From NCBI RefSeq assembly GCF_002283555.1, contig NZ_MVOI01000003.1, positions 980,798 through 1,044,797 of the forward strand: a stretch of 64,000 nucleotides of DNA, read 5' to 3'. The DNA is from Rubrivirga sp. SAORIC476 (GTDB lineage Bacteria > Bacteroidota > Rhodothermia > Rhodothermales > Rubricoccaceae). Under the pieces are notes generated by a model. It saw nothing but the letters and a program-made list of their open reading frames with translations. It was not told the DNA's origin and did no database searches. The position numbers and the translations under genes were made by a program. Below, one piece after another: positions 57,865 through 64,000 of the stretch (position 1 is the first letter of the stretch; each line of letters starts with the position of its first letter).

Positions 57865-59328
57865 TCACGCCGCGGCCGAAACGGCGGTGCCGGTCTCGAC
57901 GGCGTGCGCCTCCGCGTAGGCACCGAACGCCCCGTTGACGTAGCGCACGTCGTAGCCTTCGCGGACGAGGAAGGCACTCGCGGCGGCCGCCCGCGCGCCC
58001 GAGGCGCAGTGGACCAGCAACGTCTTGCCCTCCGGGATCCGCTCGGCCAGGTACGCCGGCAGGCGCGTGTACGACGCGTTGACGGCTCCCGGCACGTGCC
58101 CCGAGGCGGCCTCACTCGCGTAGCGCACGTCCACCACCACCACGCCGCTCTCGTCCTTCCGTCGCGCCACGTCCTCGAACGTGATCTCGGGGATGGACGC
58201 CGTCGGGCCGCCGTCTTCGACGTAGCGCTCCAGCGTGTCCGGGGTCGCGTAGCCGACGACGTTGTCGTAGCCGATGCGGACGAGGTCGCGGACGGCCGTC
58301 TCGACATCGGCCGCCTCCGTGAGGAGCACGATCGGGGTCGTCTCGTCCGTCATGAGCGAGCCCACGACGGCGCTGAAGCTCTTGTTCATCGGCGCGTAGA
58401 GCGCCCCGGGGACGTGCGTCGCCATGAAGGCCGAGCGGTCGAGGCGGGTGTCCACGATCAGGGTCTTCGCGTCCTCGGCCGCCTCGGCCAGCCCGCGGGC
58501 AGTGAGCGCCTGCGGCGTCGGCAGAGCGCCGAGGAGCGGGACGCCGTCCCGGTTGTCGCGCTTCATCCGCGCGAAGTACATCTGGGGCTCCGGCTGGCCG
58601 TCCAGGATGGCCTCGACGAAGGCGTCCTCTCCTCCATCCGCGGCGGCGAGCGAGGCGTTGTAGAGCTTCTCGTAGCCGACGGTCGTCGTCGGGACGGCGC
58701 CGAGCGCCTTGCCGCACGCCGAGCCGGCGCCGTGCGCAGGCCACACCTGGACGTAGTCCGGCAGCGCGCGGAAGGTGGGCAGCGAGTGGAAGAGCGTCCG
58801 CGCGGCGTCCTCCTGGACGCCATGCATCCCGGCGGCCTGCTCCAGCAGGTCCGGGCGGCCGAGGTCGCCGACGAACACGAAGTCGCCCGTCGCGACGCCG
58901 ATGGGCGTGATCGCGCCCGATCCGCGGTCCACGACGACATAGCTCAGGTGCTCGGGCGTGTGGCCCGGCGTGTGGACCGCGGTCACGTCGATGTTGCCGA
59001 CCGCGAACGTGTCGCCGTCGCGCAGGAACGTCACGTCGTAGTCTCCCCCCTGGGCCCAGGCGGACGGCCAGCCGGCCTCGTCGCCCTCAGCGGAGAGGTA
59101 CAGATGCACGCCGTGCCGGTCGGCGAACTCGCGGGCGCCCGACAGGAAGTCAGCGTGGATGTGCGTCTCGGCGACCGCCGTGATGGTGAGCCCCTCGCGC
59201 GCCGCGGCGGCGAGGTACTGGTCGATGTCGCGGAGCGGGTCGATGATCAGGGCCTCGCCCGTCTTCTGGCAGCCGACGAGGTAGGCGTACTGGGCGAGCT
59301 TGGGGTCGGTGTACTGGCGAAACAGCAT
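57865..59328 (-). CDS. MBL-fold persulfide dioxygenase-like protein with two rhodanese domains
   Basis: 487 aa. The MBL domain (1-~260) resembles ETHE1/SdoA: TH56-I-H58-A-D60, HTPGHT with His123, VGDLGRPDLL with Asp155 and PAHGAGSACGK with His199; the expected ligands of the single iron are present. The first rhodanese domain (~280-370) lacks a catalytic Cys (VLLTEAADVE at the loop); the second (~385-480) has Cys441 in HCASGARA. The product should oxidise glutathione or protein persulfides to sulfite. Cytoplasmic. Preceded by a promoter-like region with GTATAC at 59365. Confidence 0.9.
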   Translation of the reverse strand: MLFRQYTDPKLAQYAYLVGCQKTGEALIIDPLRDIDQYLAAAAREGLTITAVAETHIHADFLSGAREFADRHGVHLYLSAEGDEAGWPSAWAQGGDYDVTFLRDGDTFAVGNIDVTAVHTPGHTPEHLSYVVVDRGSGAITPIGVATGDFVFVGDLGRPDLLEQAAGMHGVQEDAARTLFHSLPTFRALPDYVQVWPAHGAGSACGKALGAVPTTTVGYEKLYNASLAAADGGEDAFVEAILDGQPEPQMYFARMKRDNRDGVPLLGALPTPQALTARGLAEAAEDAKTLIVDTRLDRSAFMATHVPGALYAPMNKSFSAVVGSLMTDETTPIVLLTEAADVETAVRDLVRIGYDNVVGYATPDTLERYVEDGGPTASIPEITFEDVARRKDESGVVVVDVRYASEAASGHVPGAVNASYTRLPAYLAERIPEGKTLLVHCASGARAAAASAFLVREGYDVRYVNGAFGAYAEAHAVETGTAVSAAA

Positions 59329-59441
59329 GGGGAGGAGAGGCTGAGGCCGTCGGACGACGACCGAGTATACAGTGTTATGACAAGCTGATTCCGACGGGCG
59401 GCGACGTCTGCAGGGCGATCCCCGTCAGGCGTGCGGGGGCG

Positions 59442-60044
59442 TCAGTGCGGAAGGTGGTCGCGGAGGAGGGCGTAGGTCCACGTGCCACCGAGGGCGGCCA
59501 CGAGCGCCGCAGCCATCACCGAGATCCCGCCGCCGAGCAGCGCCACGAGCGGCCCCGGGCACGCACCCAGGAGGGCCCAGCCGAGCCCGAAGGTGATGCC
59601 GCCCATCCAGTAGCGCGCGCCGGGCACCCGGGACGTGCCCCACTGCTTTGGGGACAGTTCGATCGGCTCGCCGTGGACCGTCGTCAGGCCGAGGCGCCGG
59701 ATCACCCAGAGCGACAGCGCCGCCGTGGCCACCGCCGAGCCGATGATGCCGAACATGTGGAACGACTCGAAGCGGAACATCTCGTAGATGCGAAACCACG
59801 AGATCACCTGGCTCTTGGTGAACACGAGCCCGAGGCCGGCGCCCATCAGCCCGTAGATCACAAGCGCGAGCGGCGCGTTGCCCTCGGCGAGCGCGCGGTC
59901 TCGAAGGCCGGCCGGGACCTGCTCCACGTCGACGCACTCGTCCGGAAGGTCGACGTGCGGCGGCGCGGTGATGACGTAGTCCGACAGCGGAGGTGGCGCG
60001 GCGGAACGGTCCGCCTCGGTCGGTCGGGGAGCGTGCGTACTCAT
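59442..60044 (-). CDS. YeeE/YedE-family membrane protein (half-channel B)
   Basis: 200 aa, about four membrane helices after a 50-residue hydrophilic N-terminus. Segments LALVIYGLMGAGLGLVFTKSQV and ITFGLGWALLGACPGPLVALLGGG contain the ACPGP motif of the sulfur-transporting YeeE/YedE family; thiosulfate passes such channels via Cys residues. It follows 3 nt after the first half-channel gene, so the two likely form one unit. Leader pyrimidine-rich. The gene ends 113 nt before the MBL gene. Confidence 0.85.
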   Translation of the reverse strand: MSTHAPRPTEADRSAAPPPLSDYVITAPPHVDLPDECVDVEQVPAGLRDRALAEGNAPLALVIYGLMGAGLGLVFTKSQVISWFRIYEMFRFESFHMFGIIGSAVATAALSLWVIRRLGLTTVHGEPIELSPKQWGTSRVPGARYWMGGITFGLGWALLGACPGPLVALLGGGISVMAAALVAALGGTWTYALLRDHLPH

Positions 60045-60047
60045 GGG

Positions 60048-60629
60048 TCAGGCGAGGAGGAGCGGGAGGAGGAGGTGGGTCACGAGGAGCCCCCCGACGA
60101 AGAAGCCGACGACGGCGACGAGCGAGGGGACCTGCAAGTCGGCGAGACCGGAGATGGCGTGGCCGGACGTGCAGCCGCCCGCCCAGCGTGCGCCGAACCC
60201 GACCAGGAAGCCGCCGCCGATCACCATCAGCGCGCCGATGGGGGTCGCCAGCGCGGCCCACGAGATGAGTTGGGTCGGGACGAAGCCCGACACGTCCGTC
60301 ACGCCGAGGTCGGCCAGCGCGGCCACGGTCGAGGCGGAGAGCGCCATCGGCGCCGACGGGTCCGAGAGAACCCGGATCCCGATCAGCCCGCCGACGGCGA
60401 TCCCCGCGGCGAAGACGAGATTCCAGGTGCCCGCCGAGCGCCAGTCATACTGAAAGAAGCGCGGCTTCGACGAGGCCGGCACCGGGAGCGCAGCGCAGGC
60501 GTGGCGGAGGTTGGCCGAGAGGCCGAACACCTTGCCGCCGAAGACGAGCAGGGCGGGGACGAGCAGCCCGATGAGCGGGCCGGCCACGTACCAGGGCCAG
60601 GGATCTTGGACAGGAGGCATGGTTGTCAT
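60048..60629 (-). CDS. YeeE/YedE-family membrane protein (half-channel A)
   Basis: 193 aa from ATG 60629 (ATG 60620 is an alternative). Helices PWYVAGPLIGLLVPALLVFGG, NLVFAAGIAVGGLIGIRVL, ATPIGALMVIGGGFLVGFGARWAGGCTSGHAISGLADLQVPSLVAVVGFFVGGLLV. The motif GGCTSGHAISG is the hallmark Cys site of sulfur-compound channels. First gene of the minus-strand sulfur module, divergent from the ArsR-type regulator with a dyad between them, so its expression is probably controlled by persulfide status. Confidence 0.87.
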   Translation of the reverse strand: MTTMPPVQDPWPWYVAGPLIGLLVPALLVFGGKVFGLSANLRHACAALPVPASSKPRFFQYDWRSAGTWNLVFAAGIAVGGLIGIRVLSDPSAPMALSASTVAALADLGVTDVSGFVPTQLISWAALATPIGALMVIGGGFLVGFGARWAGGCTSGHAISGLADLQVPSLVAVVGFFVGGLLVTHLLLPLLLA

Positions 60630-60653
60630 GACGTGTTTCGATGACCACGATAC

Positions 60654-60673
60654 AACCCGGCAGTTGCCCGGTT
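60654..60673. promoter_or_regulatory. 20-bp dyad, candidate operator of the ArsR-type sulfur regulator
   Basis: AACCCGGCA (60654-60662), spacer GT, TGCCCGGTT (60665-60673): 9-bp arms with one mismatch, 25 nt above the start of the first YeeE gene. It overlaps a promoter-like TATCGTGG (minus). A further half-site AACCGGACA lies at 60740-60748, near the regulator start. Confidence 0.5.
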
Positions 60674-60779
60674 CCGACTGACATCGACAAAGGGCGTGTG
60701 AATCGAGATCTGAAGCATCCAAGACGGACCACCCCACACAACCGGACAGGCGTACGCCCCAGCGAGGTATACTGCGTGC

Positions 60780-61082
60780 ATGGACGCCCCTGTACCCCCT
60801 GACCTTCTCGCGGACGCGGCCGAGCGGTTCCGACTGCTCGGCGACCCGGTCCGCTTGCACCTGCTCAACGTGCTCCTGGAGTGCGGCGAGGCGGCCGTTC
60901 AGGACCTCGCCACCGCGACCGGCCAGAGCCACCAGAACACCTCGAAGCACCTCCGCAAGCTGGCCGACGGCGGCCTCGTGGGGTGCCGGCGCGAGGGGAT
61001 GCATGCCTTCTACCGGGTGACGGACGCGAGCATCCCGGGGCTGTGCCTGCTCGTGTGTGGGGCCCTGCGCGACCGCTCCTAG
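60780..61082 (+). CDS. ArsR-family regulator with paired cysteines (SqrR/BigR-like persulfide sensor)
   Basis: 100 aa. Winged helix: RFRLLGDPVRLHLLNVLLECGEAAVQDLATATGQSHQNTSKHLRKLADGGLVGCRREGMHAFYRV. Cys35 (in LLECGE) and Cys89/Cys93 near the C-terminus (LCLLVCGAL) are placed like the two cysteines that form a tetrasulfide bridge in SqrR/BigR; there is a further Cys69. The gene is divergent from the YeeE-MBL-TSUP module. It should repress the module until persulfides accumulate. The stop shares CTAG with menH on the other strand. Confidence 0.88.
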   Translation: MDAPVPPDLLADAAERFRLLGDPVRLHLLNVLLECGEAAVQDLATATGQSHQNTSKHLRKLADGGLVGCRREGMHAFYRVTDASIPGLCLLVCGALRDRS

Positions 61083-61819
61083 CCCGAGCCGTCTCCGCCC
61101 AGCCCCTGCCGCAGAACCGCTGCCAGGGCCTCCGGTCGCTCGGCGAGGAGCCCGTGCGCCACGTCCGGCAGGACGACCTCCCGGACGGCCCCCGCCTCGG
61201 CCATCGCGCGCGCGAGCCCGACGAACTTGGCATCCCGTTCCCCGACCACGGCCCAGGTCGGCGCGGCCAGGGAGTGGAGTGCGTCCCAGTGGCTCGGCTG
61301 CGCGCCCGTTCCCATCCCGGCCAGCGAGCGACCGGCCTCGGCAGGATCGACATGCGCGATCCGGTCGGCCGTGAGCCGCTGACGGAGCGAGTCGGGCAGG
61401 TCGAACAGCGGCATCCGGTACCAGCGATCGAGGAAGCCCGCCGGGTCGGCGGCGAGGTCGGCGGCGCGAGCCGCGTCGAGCGCACGGCGCGCCTCCCGCT
61501 CGGCCTCGGTGCGGAGGCCTGGCGAGGCCGAGACCAGCACCAGCCGTCGGACTGCCTCGGGGTGGGTCACGGCCAGGTGCAGCGCCAGCCGCCCCCCCAT
61601 CGAGTAGCCTACCACGTCCGCGGGTTCGCCGAGGCGGGCGCGGAGCCGCGCCGCGGCGCCGTCCATCGAGTAGGCGTCCTCACCGAGACCGACCGCCGTT
61701 CCGTGTCCCGGCAGGTCGGGCGCGTCCACGGCCCAGTGGGGCGGCAGGTGCGCCCGGACGACATCCCAGTCGGCGCCGCGTCCGAGGAACCCGTGGAGCA
61801 GAAGGAGGGGCGAGGACAT
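61079..61819 (-). CDS. menH: MenH-like alpha/beta-hydrolase (SHCHC synthase)
   Basis: 246 aa from ATG 61819: SSPLLLLHGFLGRGADWDVVRAHLPPHWAVDAPDLPGHG, nucleophile Ser in VVGYSMGGRLALHLA, RMPLFDLP-type lid, acid near VVGERDAKFV and His in LPDVAHGLLAERPEAL. This residue pattern matches 2-succinyl-6-hydroxy-2,4-cyclohexadiene-1-carboxylate synthase. menD lies upstream on the same strand, 259 nt away, which strongly supports the assignment. An in-frame ATG at 61849 is less likely. Confidence 0.85.
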   Translation of the reverse strand: MSSPLLLLHGFLGRGADWDVVRAHLPPHWAVDAPDLPGHGTAVGLGEDAYSMDGAAARLRARLGEPADVVGYSMGGRLALHLAVTHPEAVRRLVLVSASPGLRTEAEREARRALDAARAADLAADPAGFLDRWYRMPLFDLPDSLRQRLTADRIAHVDPAEAGRSLAGMGTGAQPSHWDALHSLAAPTWAVVGERDAKFVGLARAMAEAGAVREVVLPDVAHGLLAERPEALAAVLRQGLGGDGSG

Positions 61820-62077
61820 CCAGAAACGGCGGGGCGGCGATGTCGGCATCGAGCCCCCAGCGCGTTCGAGTGCGAGTCGAGCCGGAGCGGCCGGTAGCCG
61901 TTCTACCTCTCGGCAGCCGTCTCTCCATACTACGCCCTGGGGCCTCTCGGGCGTCCTGCCTCGGAGCTGGGATCCACTGGTTTCATCGTCCGGGCCGGGG
62001 TTCGAACGTCCGCACCGACGAGCGGCCGATGCAGGCGCGAGCCAGGTGTGCAGGCTGTCTGCGTTCAGGCACTCGCG

Positions 62078-63847
62078 TCAGACGGCGTCGTCGACCGCCT
62101 CGGCGACCGCGCGGGCAAGGTCCCGGCGGAGCGTCGCCTGCTCGACCCGGTCCGTCCGCACCTCGATCAGCGCTGAGCGGCCCGAGGCGACGGCCTCGGC
62201 GAGGGCGGTCTCGAAGGCCGGGAGCGTTGTCGGCTGGTGGTAGGCGAGGCTGACCTGCCGGGCGGCGTCGGCGAACCCGAGGCCGTGGGGCGTCCCGAAG
62301 AGGCGCTCGAAGGTGTCGGCATCGAGCGCGCCCGGCCGGGCGACCGGCAACTGGTGGAAGATGCCGCCCCCGTCGTTGTTGATCGCGACGACCACGACCG
62401 GCGGCCCGTCGCGGAGGAGCGCGAGGCTGGTCTGGTCGTGGAGCAGCGCCAGGTCACCGATCAGGAGCGCCGTCGGCAGGCCGCGCCCGCGGGCGAACCC
62501 CGCCGCCGTGGCGACCGTCCCGTCGATGCCGCTCGCGCCGCGGTTGGCGGCCACGGTCACCCCGCGCCCGTCCGCCTCGGCGAACGCGTCGAGGTCGCGG
62601 ACAGGCATGGACGCCGCGACCACGAGCCCGGCACCCTTGGGCAGCGACCGCGCCAGCGTGCGCGCGACCTGGGGCTCGGACAACCCGGAATCGTCGAGGG
62701 CCGCGTTCGCTGCCGCCCGCGCCGCGCCGCAGGCCGCCGCCCATCGCGCCCGCCACGCCTCCGGCGACGGCCCTCGGTCGACCTGCGCGTGCAGCGCGTC
62801 CGCCAGGGCGAGGGCCACCGGACCGGTGGGCGCCACGAGGCGGTGCGTCACACGGTGGTCCGGGTCGATCCGCTCGGCGCGCGGGTGGACGTGGACGTAC
62901 AGCGCGGGCCGGGCGTCGGCGATCCAGCGGGCGAGGCGCTTGGAGGTCGGCCGCCCGCCGAACTGAAGGACGGCCTCGGGCGGCTCGGCGCGCAGGCGGT
63001 CGCTGAGGAGCGCGAGGTCGGCCGCGGTGCCGTCGCGGCCGAGACGGGCGCCCGAGAGCAGATCCGCCACGAGCGGCCACCCGAGGCGCTCGGCGATCTC
63101 GGCGGCGGCGGGCGCCGTGTCGGTGTCGGTCACGTCGAGCGGCCCGAGGACGACGAGACCGCGCGCGACCGTGTCGAGGCGGTGCGCGAGGTCGCCCACC
63201 TCGGGGCGGCTCGCGGGATGGAGGCGGCGTGTGTAGGGATCGCGGCCCTCCTCCCAGTCGCCGAGGCGGGCGAGGAGGGCGCTCGTGTCGACGCCGTCGG
63301 GCGTCGGGGCGAGGGGCTCGCGGAACGGGCCGTTGAGGTGCACCGGCCCGCCGTCCAGTGCCCGCGCCACGGCCTCGGCGACGGTCGTCAGCACGAACGC
63401 CGGGTCCACGTCGGCCGAGGGCGTCCCGAGATCGGCCTCCCAGCGGGCGACGGTCGAAAACAGGCCGGGCTGGCGGACGGCCTGGTTGGCGCCGGTCTCT
63501 CGCAGCTCCGGCGGCCGGTCGGCGGTGAGCAGCAGCAGCGGCACGCCTGCCTGCCGGGCCTCGACGGCGGCGGGCAGCAGGTTGGCGACGGCCGTCCCGC
63601 TGGTCGTGATGACGGCCGCCGGGCGGCCCGTGGCCTTCCCCCACCCCAGGGCGGCGAACGCGGCGGCGCGTTCGTCCCAATGCACGAGCACCTCGGCGCG
63701 GGGGTTCAGCGCCGCCGCGACGGCCAGCGGCGTGCTCCGGCTGCCCGGGCAGACCGCGAAGAAGGTCGTCCCCTGGCGGACCACCTCCTCGACGAGCAGC
63801 GCGGCCCAGAGGTGGTTGAGATTGGGGCGGTCGAGGTGGGGCGGCAC
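62078..63847 (-). CDS. menD: SEPHCHC synthase (2-succinyl-5-enolpyruvyl-6-hydroxy-3-cyclohexene-1-carboxylate synthase)
   Basis: ThDP enzyme that joins isochorismate and 2-oxoglutarate. 589 aa. N-terminus NHLWAALLVEEVVRQGTTFFAVCPGSRSTPLAVAAALNPRAEV, the catalytic Glu region HWDERAAAFAALGWGKATGRPAAVITTSGTAVANLLPAAVEA, PLLLLTADRPPELRETGANQAVRQ, and the ThDP-binding GDLALLHDQTSL with NNDGGGIFHQLPVA. Placed next to menH and not in the menB-A-C-E operon. menF (isochorismate synthase) is not in the window. Confidence 0.96.
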   Translation of the reverse strand: MPPHLDRPNLNHLWAALLVEEVVRQGTTFFAVCPGSRSTPLAVAAALNPRAEVLVHWDERAAAFAALGWGKATGRPAAVITTSGTAVANLLPAAVEARQAGVPLLLLTADRPPELRETGANQAVRQPGLFSTVARWEADLGTPSADVDPAFVLTTVAEAVARALDGGPVHLNGPFREPLAPTPDGVDTSALLARLGDWEEGRDPYTRRLHPASRPEVGDLAHRLDTVARGLVVLGPLDVTDTDTAPAAAEIAERLGWPLVADLLSGARLGRDGTAADLALLSDRLRAEPPEAVLQFGGRPTSKRLARWIADARPALYVHVHPRAERIDPDHRVTHRLVAPTGPVALALADALHAQVDRGPSPEAWRARWAAACGAARAAANAALDDSGLSEPQVARTLARSLPKGAGLVVAASMPVRDLDAFAEADGRGVTVAANRGASGIDGTVATAAGFARGRGLPTALLIGDLALLHDQTSLALLRDGPPVVVVAINNDGGGIFHQLPVARPGALDADTFERLFGTPHGLGFADAARQVSLAYHQPTTLPAFETALAEAVASGRSALIEVRTDRVEQATLRRDLARAVAEAVDDAV

Positions 63848-63901
63848 GGGCGGAGGGAGGAGTCCGGGACGGTACGCAGGGGGAGCGGCGCGGAGCCCAC
63901 G

Positions 63902-64000
63902 CTACCAGAAACGGACCGGCTCCACGCCATGCGCCTCCAGGTACGGCTCCAGCCGCCGCGACAGCTCGGCGTAGTGGTGGGACGGCACGGCCGGGTAGAG
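63902..64000 (-). CDS. 3' end of a membrane di-iron protein? (partial, 32 residues visible)
   Basis: The minus-strand frame is open from the window edge to TAG at 63904-63902 and reads LYPAVPSHHYAELSRRLEP...LEAHGVEPVRFW. The LYPxVP start and the following helix resemble the C-terminus of fatty-acid desaturases and carotenoid ketolases/hydroxylases, where HHLYP-type boxes occur just before this point. Too short for certainty; the preceding sequence would decide it. It is upstream of menD on the same strand by 54 nt but does not look like menF. Confidence 0.45.
   Translation of the reverse strand, partial: LYPAVPSHHYAELSRRLEPYLEAHGVEPVRFW

Noticed and set aside
54202-59388. Very long open frame (1728 codons) on the plus strand through the sulfur module
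   Set aside because: It is antisense to eight well-supported genes; in 70% GC DNA stop codons are rare in shadow frames. The product is Arg/His/Asp-rich without motifs.
61988-62010. tRNA T-arm-like GGGGTTCGAACGTCC between menH and menD
   Set aside because: The stem does not close (GGGG has no CCCC partner), and no acceptor or anticodon arm is found around it.
61820-62077. Small gene in the menH-menD gap (258 nt)
   Set aside because: Plus-strand frames there are Arg-rich without a start context; nothing else is recognisable except a GTTCGAAC palindrome.
63902-64000. menF as the gene upstream of menD
   Set aside because: The visible C-terminus ends in PVRFW and carries an LYPxVP segment, unlike isochorismate synthases.

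Overview
The window is a dense, roughly 70% G+C piece of bacterial chromosome with no phage, insertion sequence, CRISPR array or rRNA. A member of the Bacteroidota/Rhodothermota line (Rubricoccaceae-like, e.g. Rubrivirga or Rubricoccus) is the best guess. The reasons are a type IX secretion C-terminal sorting domain (30840-32144), a GWxTD-domain protein (32240-34642), promoters that look like the Bacteroidota TAnnTTTG -7 element, almost no Shine-Dalgarno sequences (leaders are pyrimidine-rich instead), a menaquinone pathway and very high GC. The genus is an inference; no marker here settles it.

Layout. 1-5 kb: small unknown genes, one tRNA-Leu(UAA), a two-domain cytidine deaminase and a large membrane-anchored VWA-like protein. 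5-11 kb: two tandem signal peptidases I, a coupled lepA/unknown-gene pair, a lipoprotein histidine phosphatase and a small lipoprotein gene broken by a frameshift in a homopolymer. 11-15 kb: a propeller-type sensor kinase with its LuxR-family response regulator. 16-27 kb: both subunits of a type IIA topoisomerase (ParE/ParC-like) on the minus strand, interleaved with lipoproteins, a DUF4139 protein, a second NarX-type kinase and an M28 peptidase. 27-32 kb: gpsA, purM and divergent purE. 32-41 kb: a long minus-strand translation/secretion cluster ffh-rpsP-rimM-trmD-rplS, then an MqnA-like gene, smpB and the GWxTD gene; S16 carries an unusual 280-residue extension. 41-47 kb: a tryptophan-2,3-dioxygenase-family protein coupled to a lipoprotein esterase, an AhpD-like protein head-to-head with 5-formyl-THF cyclo-ligase, and PpiD.

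46.8-51.6 kb is a menaquinone operon (menB, unknown, menA, menC, menE) with translational coupling; menH and menD lie at 61-64 kb, so six steps of the classical pathway from isochorismate are present. Between them is an accessory-looking but coherent sulfur module (54.5-61.1 kb): a cysteine-rich ArsR-type regulator divergent from two YeeE/YedE channel proteins, a persulfide-dioxygenase-like MBL protein fused to two rhodanese domains, DUF2892, a TauE/SafE-rhodanese fusion, a stand-alone rhodanese, a sterol-desaturase-family protein and a TlpA thioredoxin. A 20-bp dyad in the divergent promoter is a candidate operator.

The most unusual non-coding signals are 7-bp tandem tracts at gene starts (8331, 37341, 39158, 50580), promoter elements only 3-5 nt from start codons (possible leaderless mRNAs), a decamer CCGAGGCGGG present at least 17 times, and three convergent gene pairs that share one CTAG for both stop codons. 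No intergenic stretch exceeds about 260 bases.
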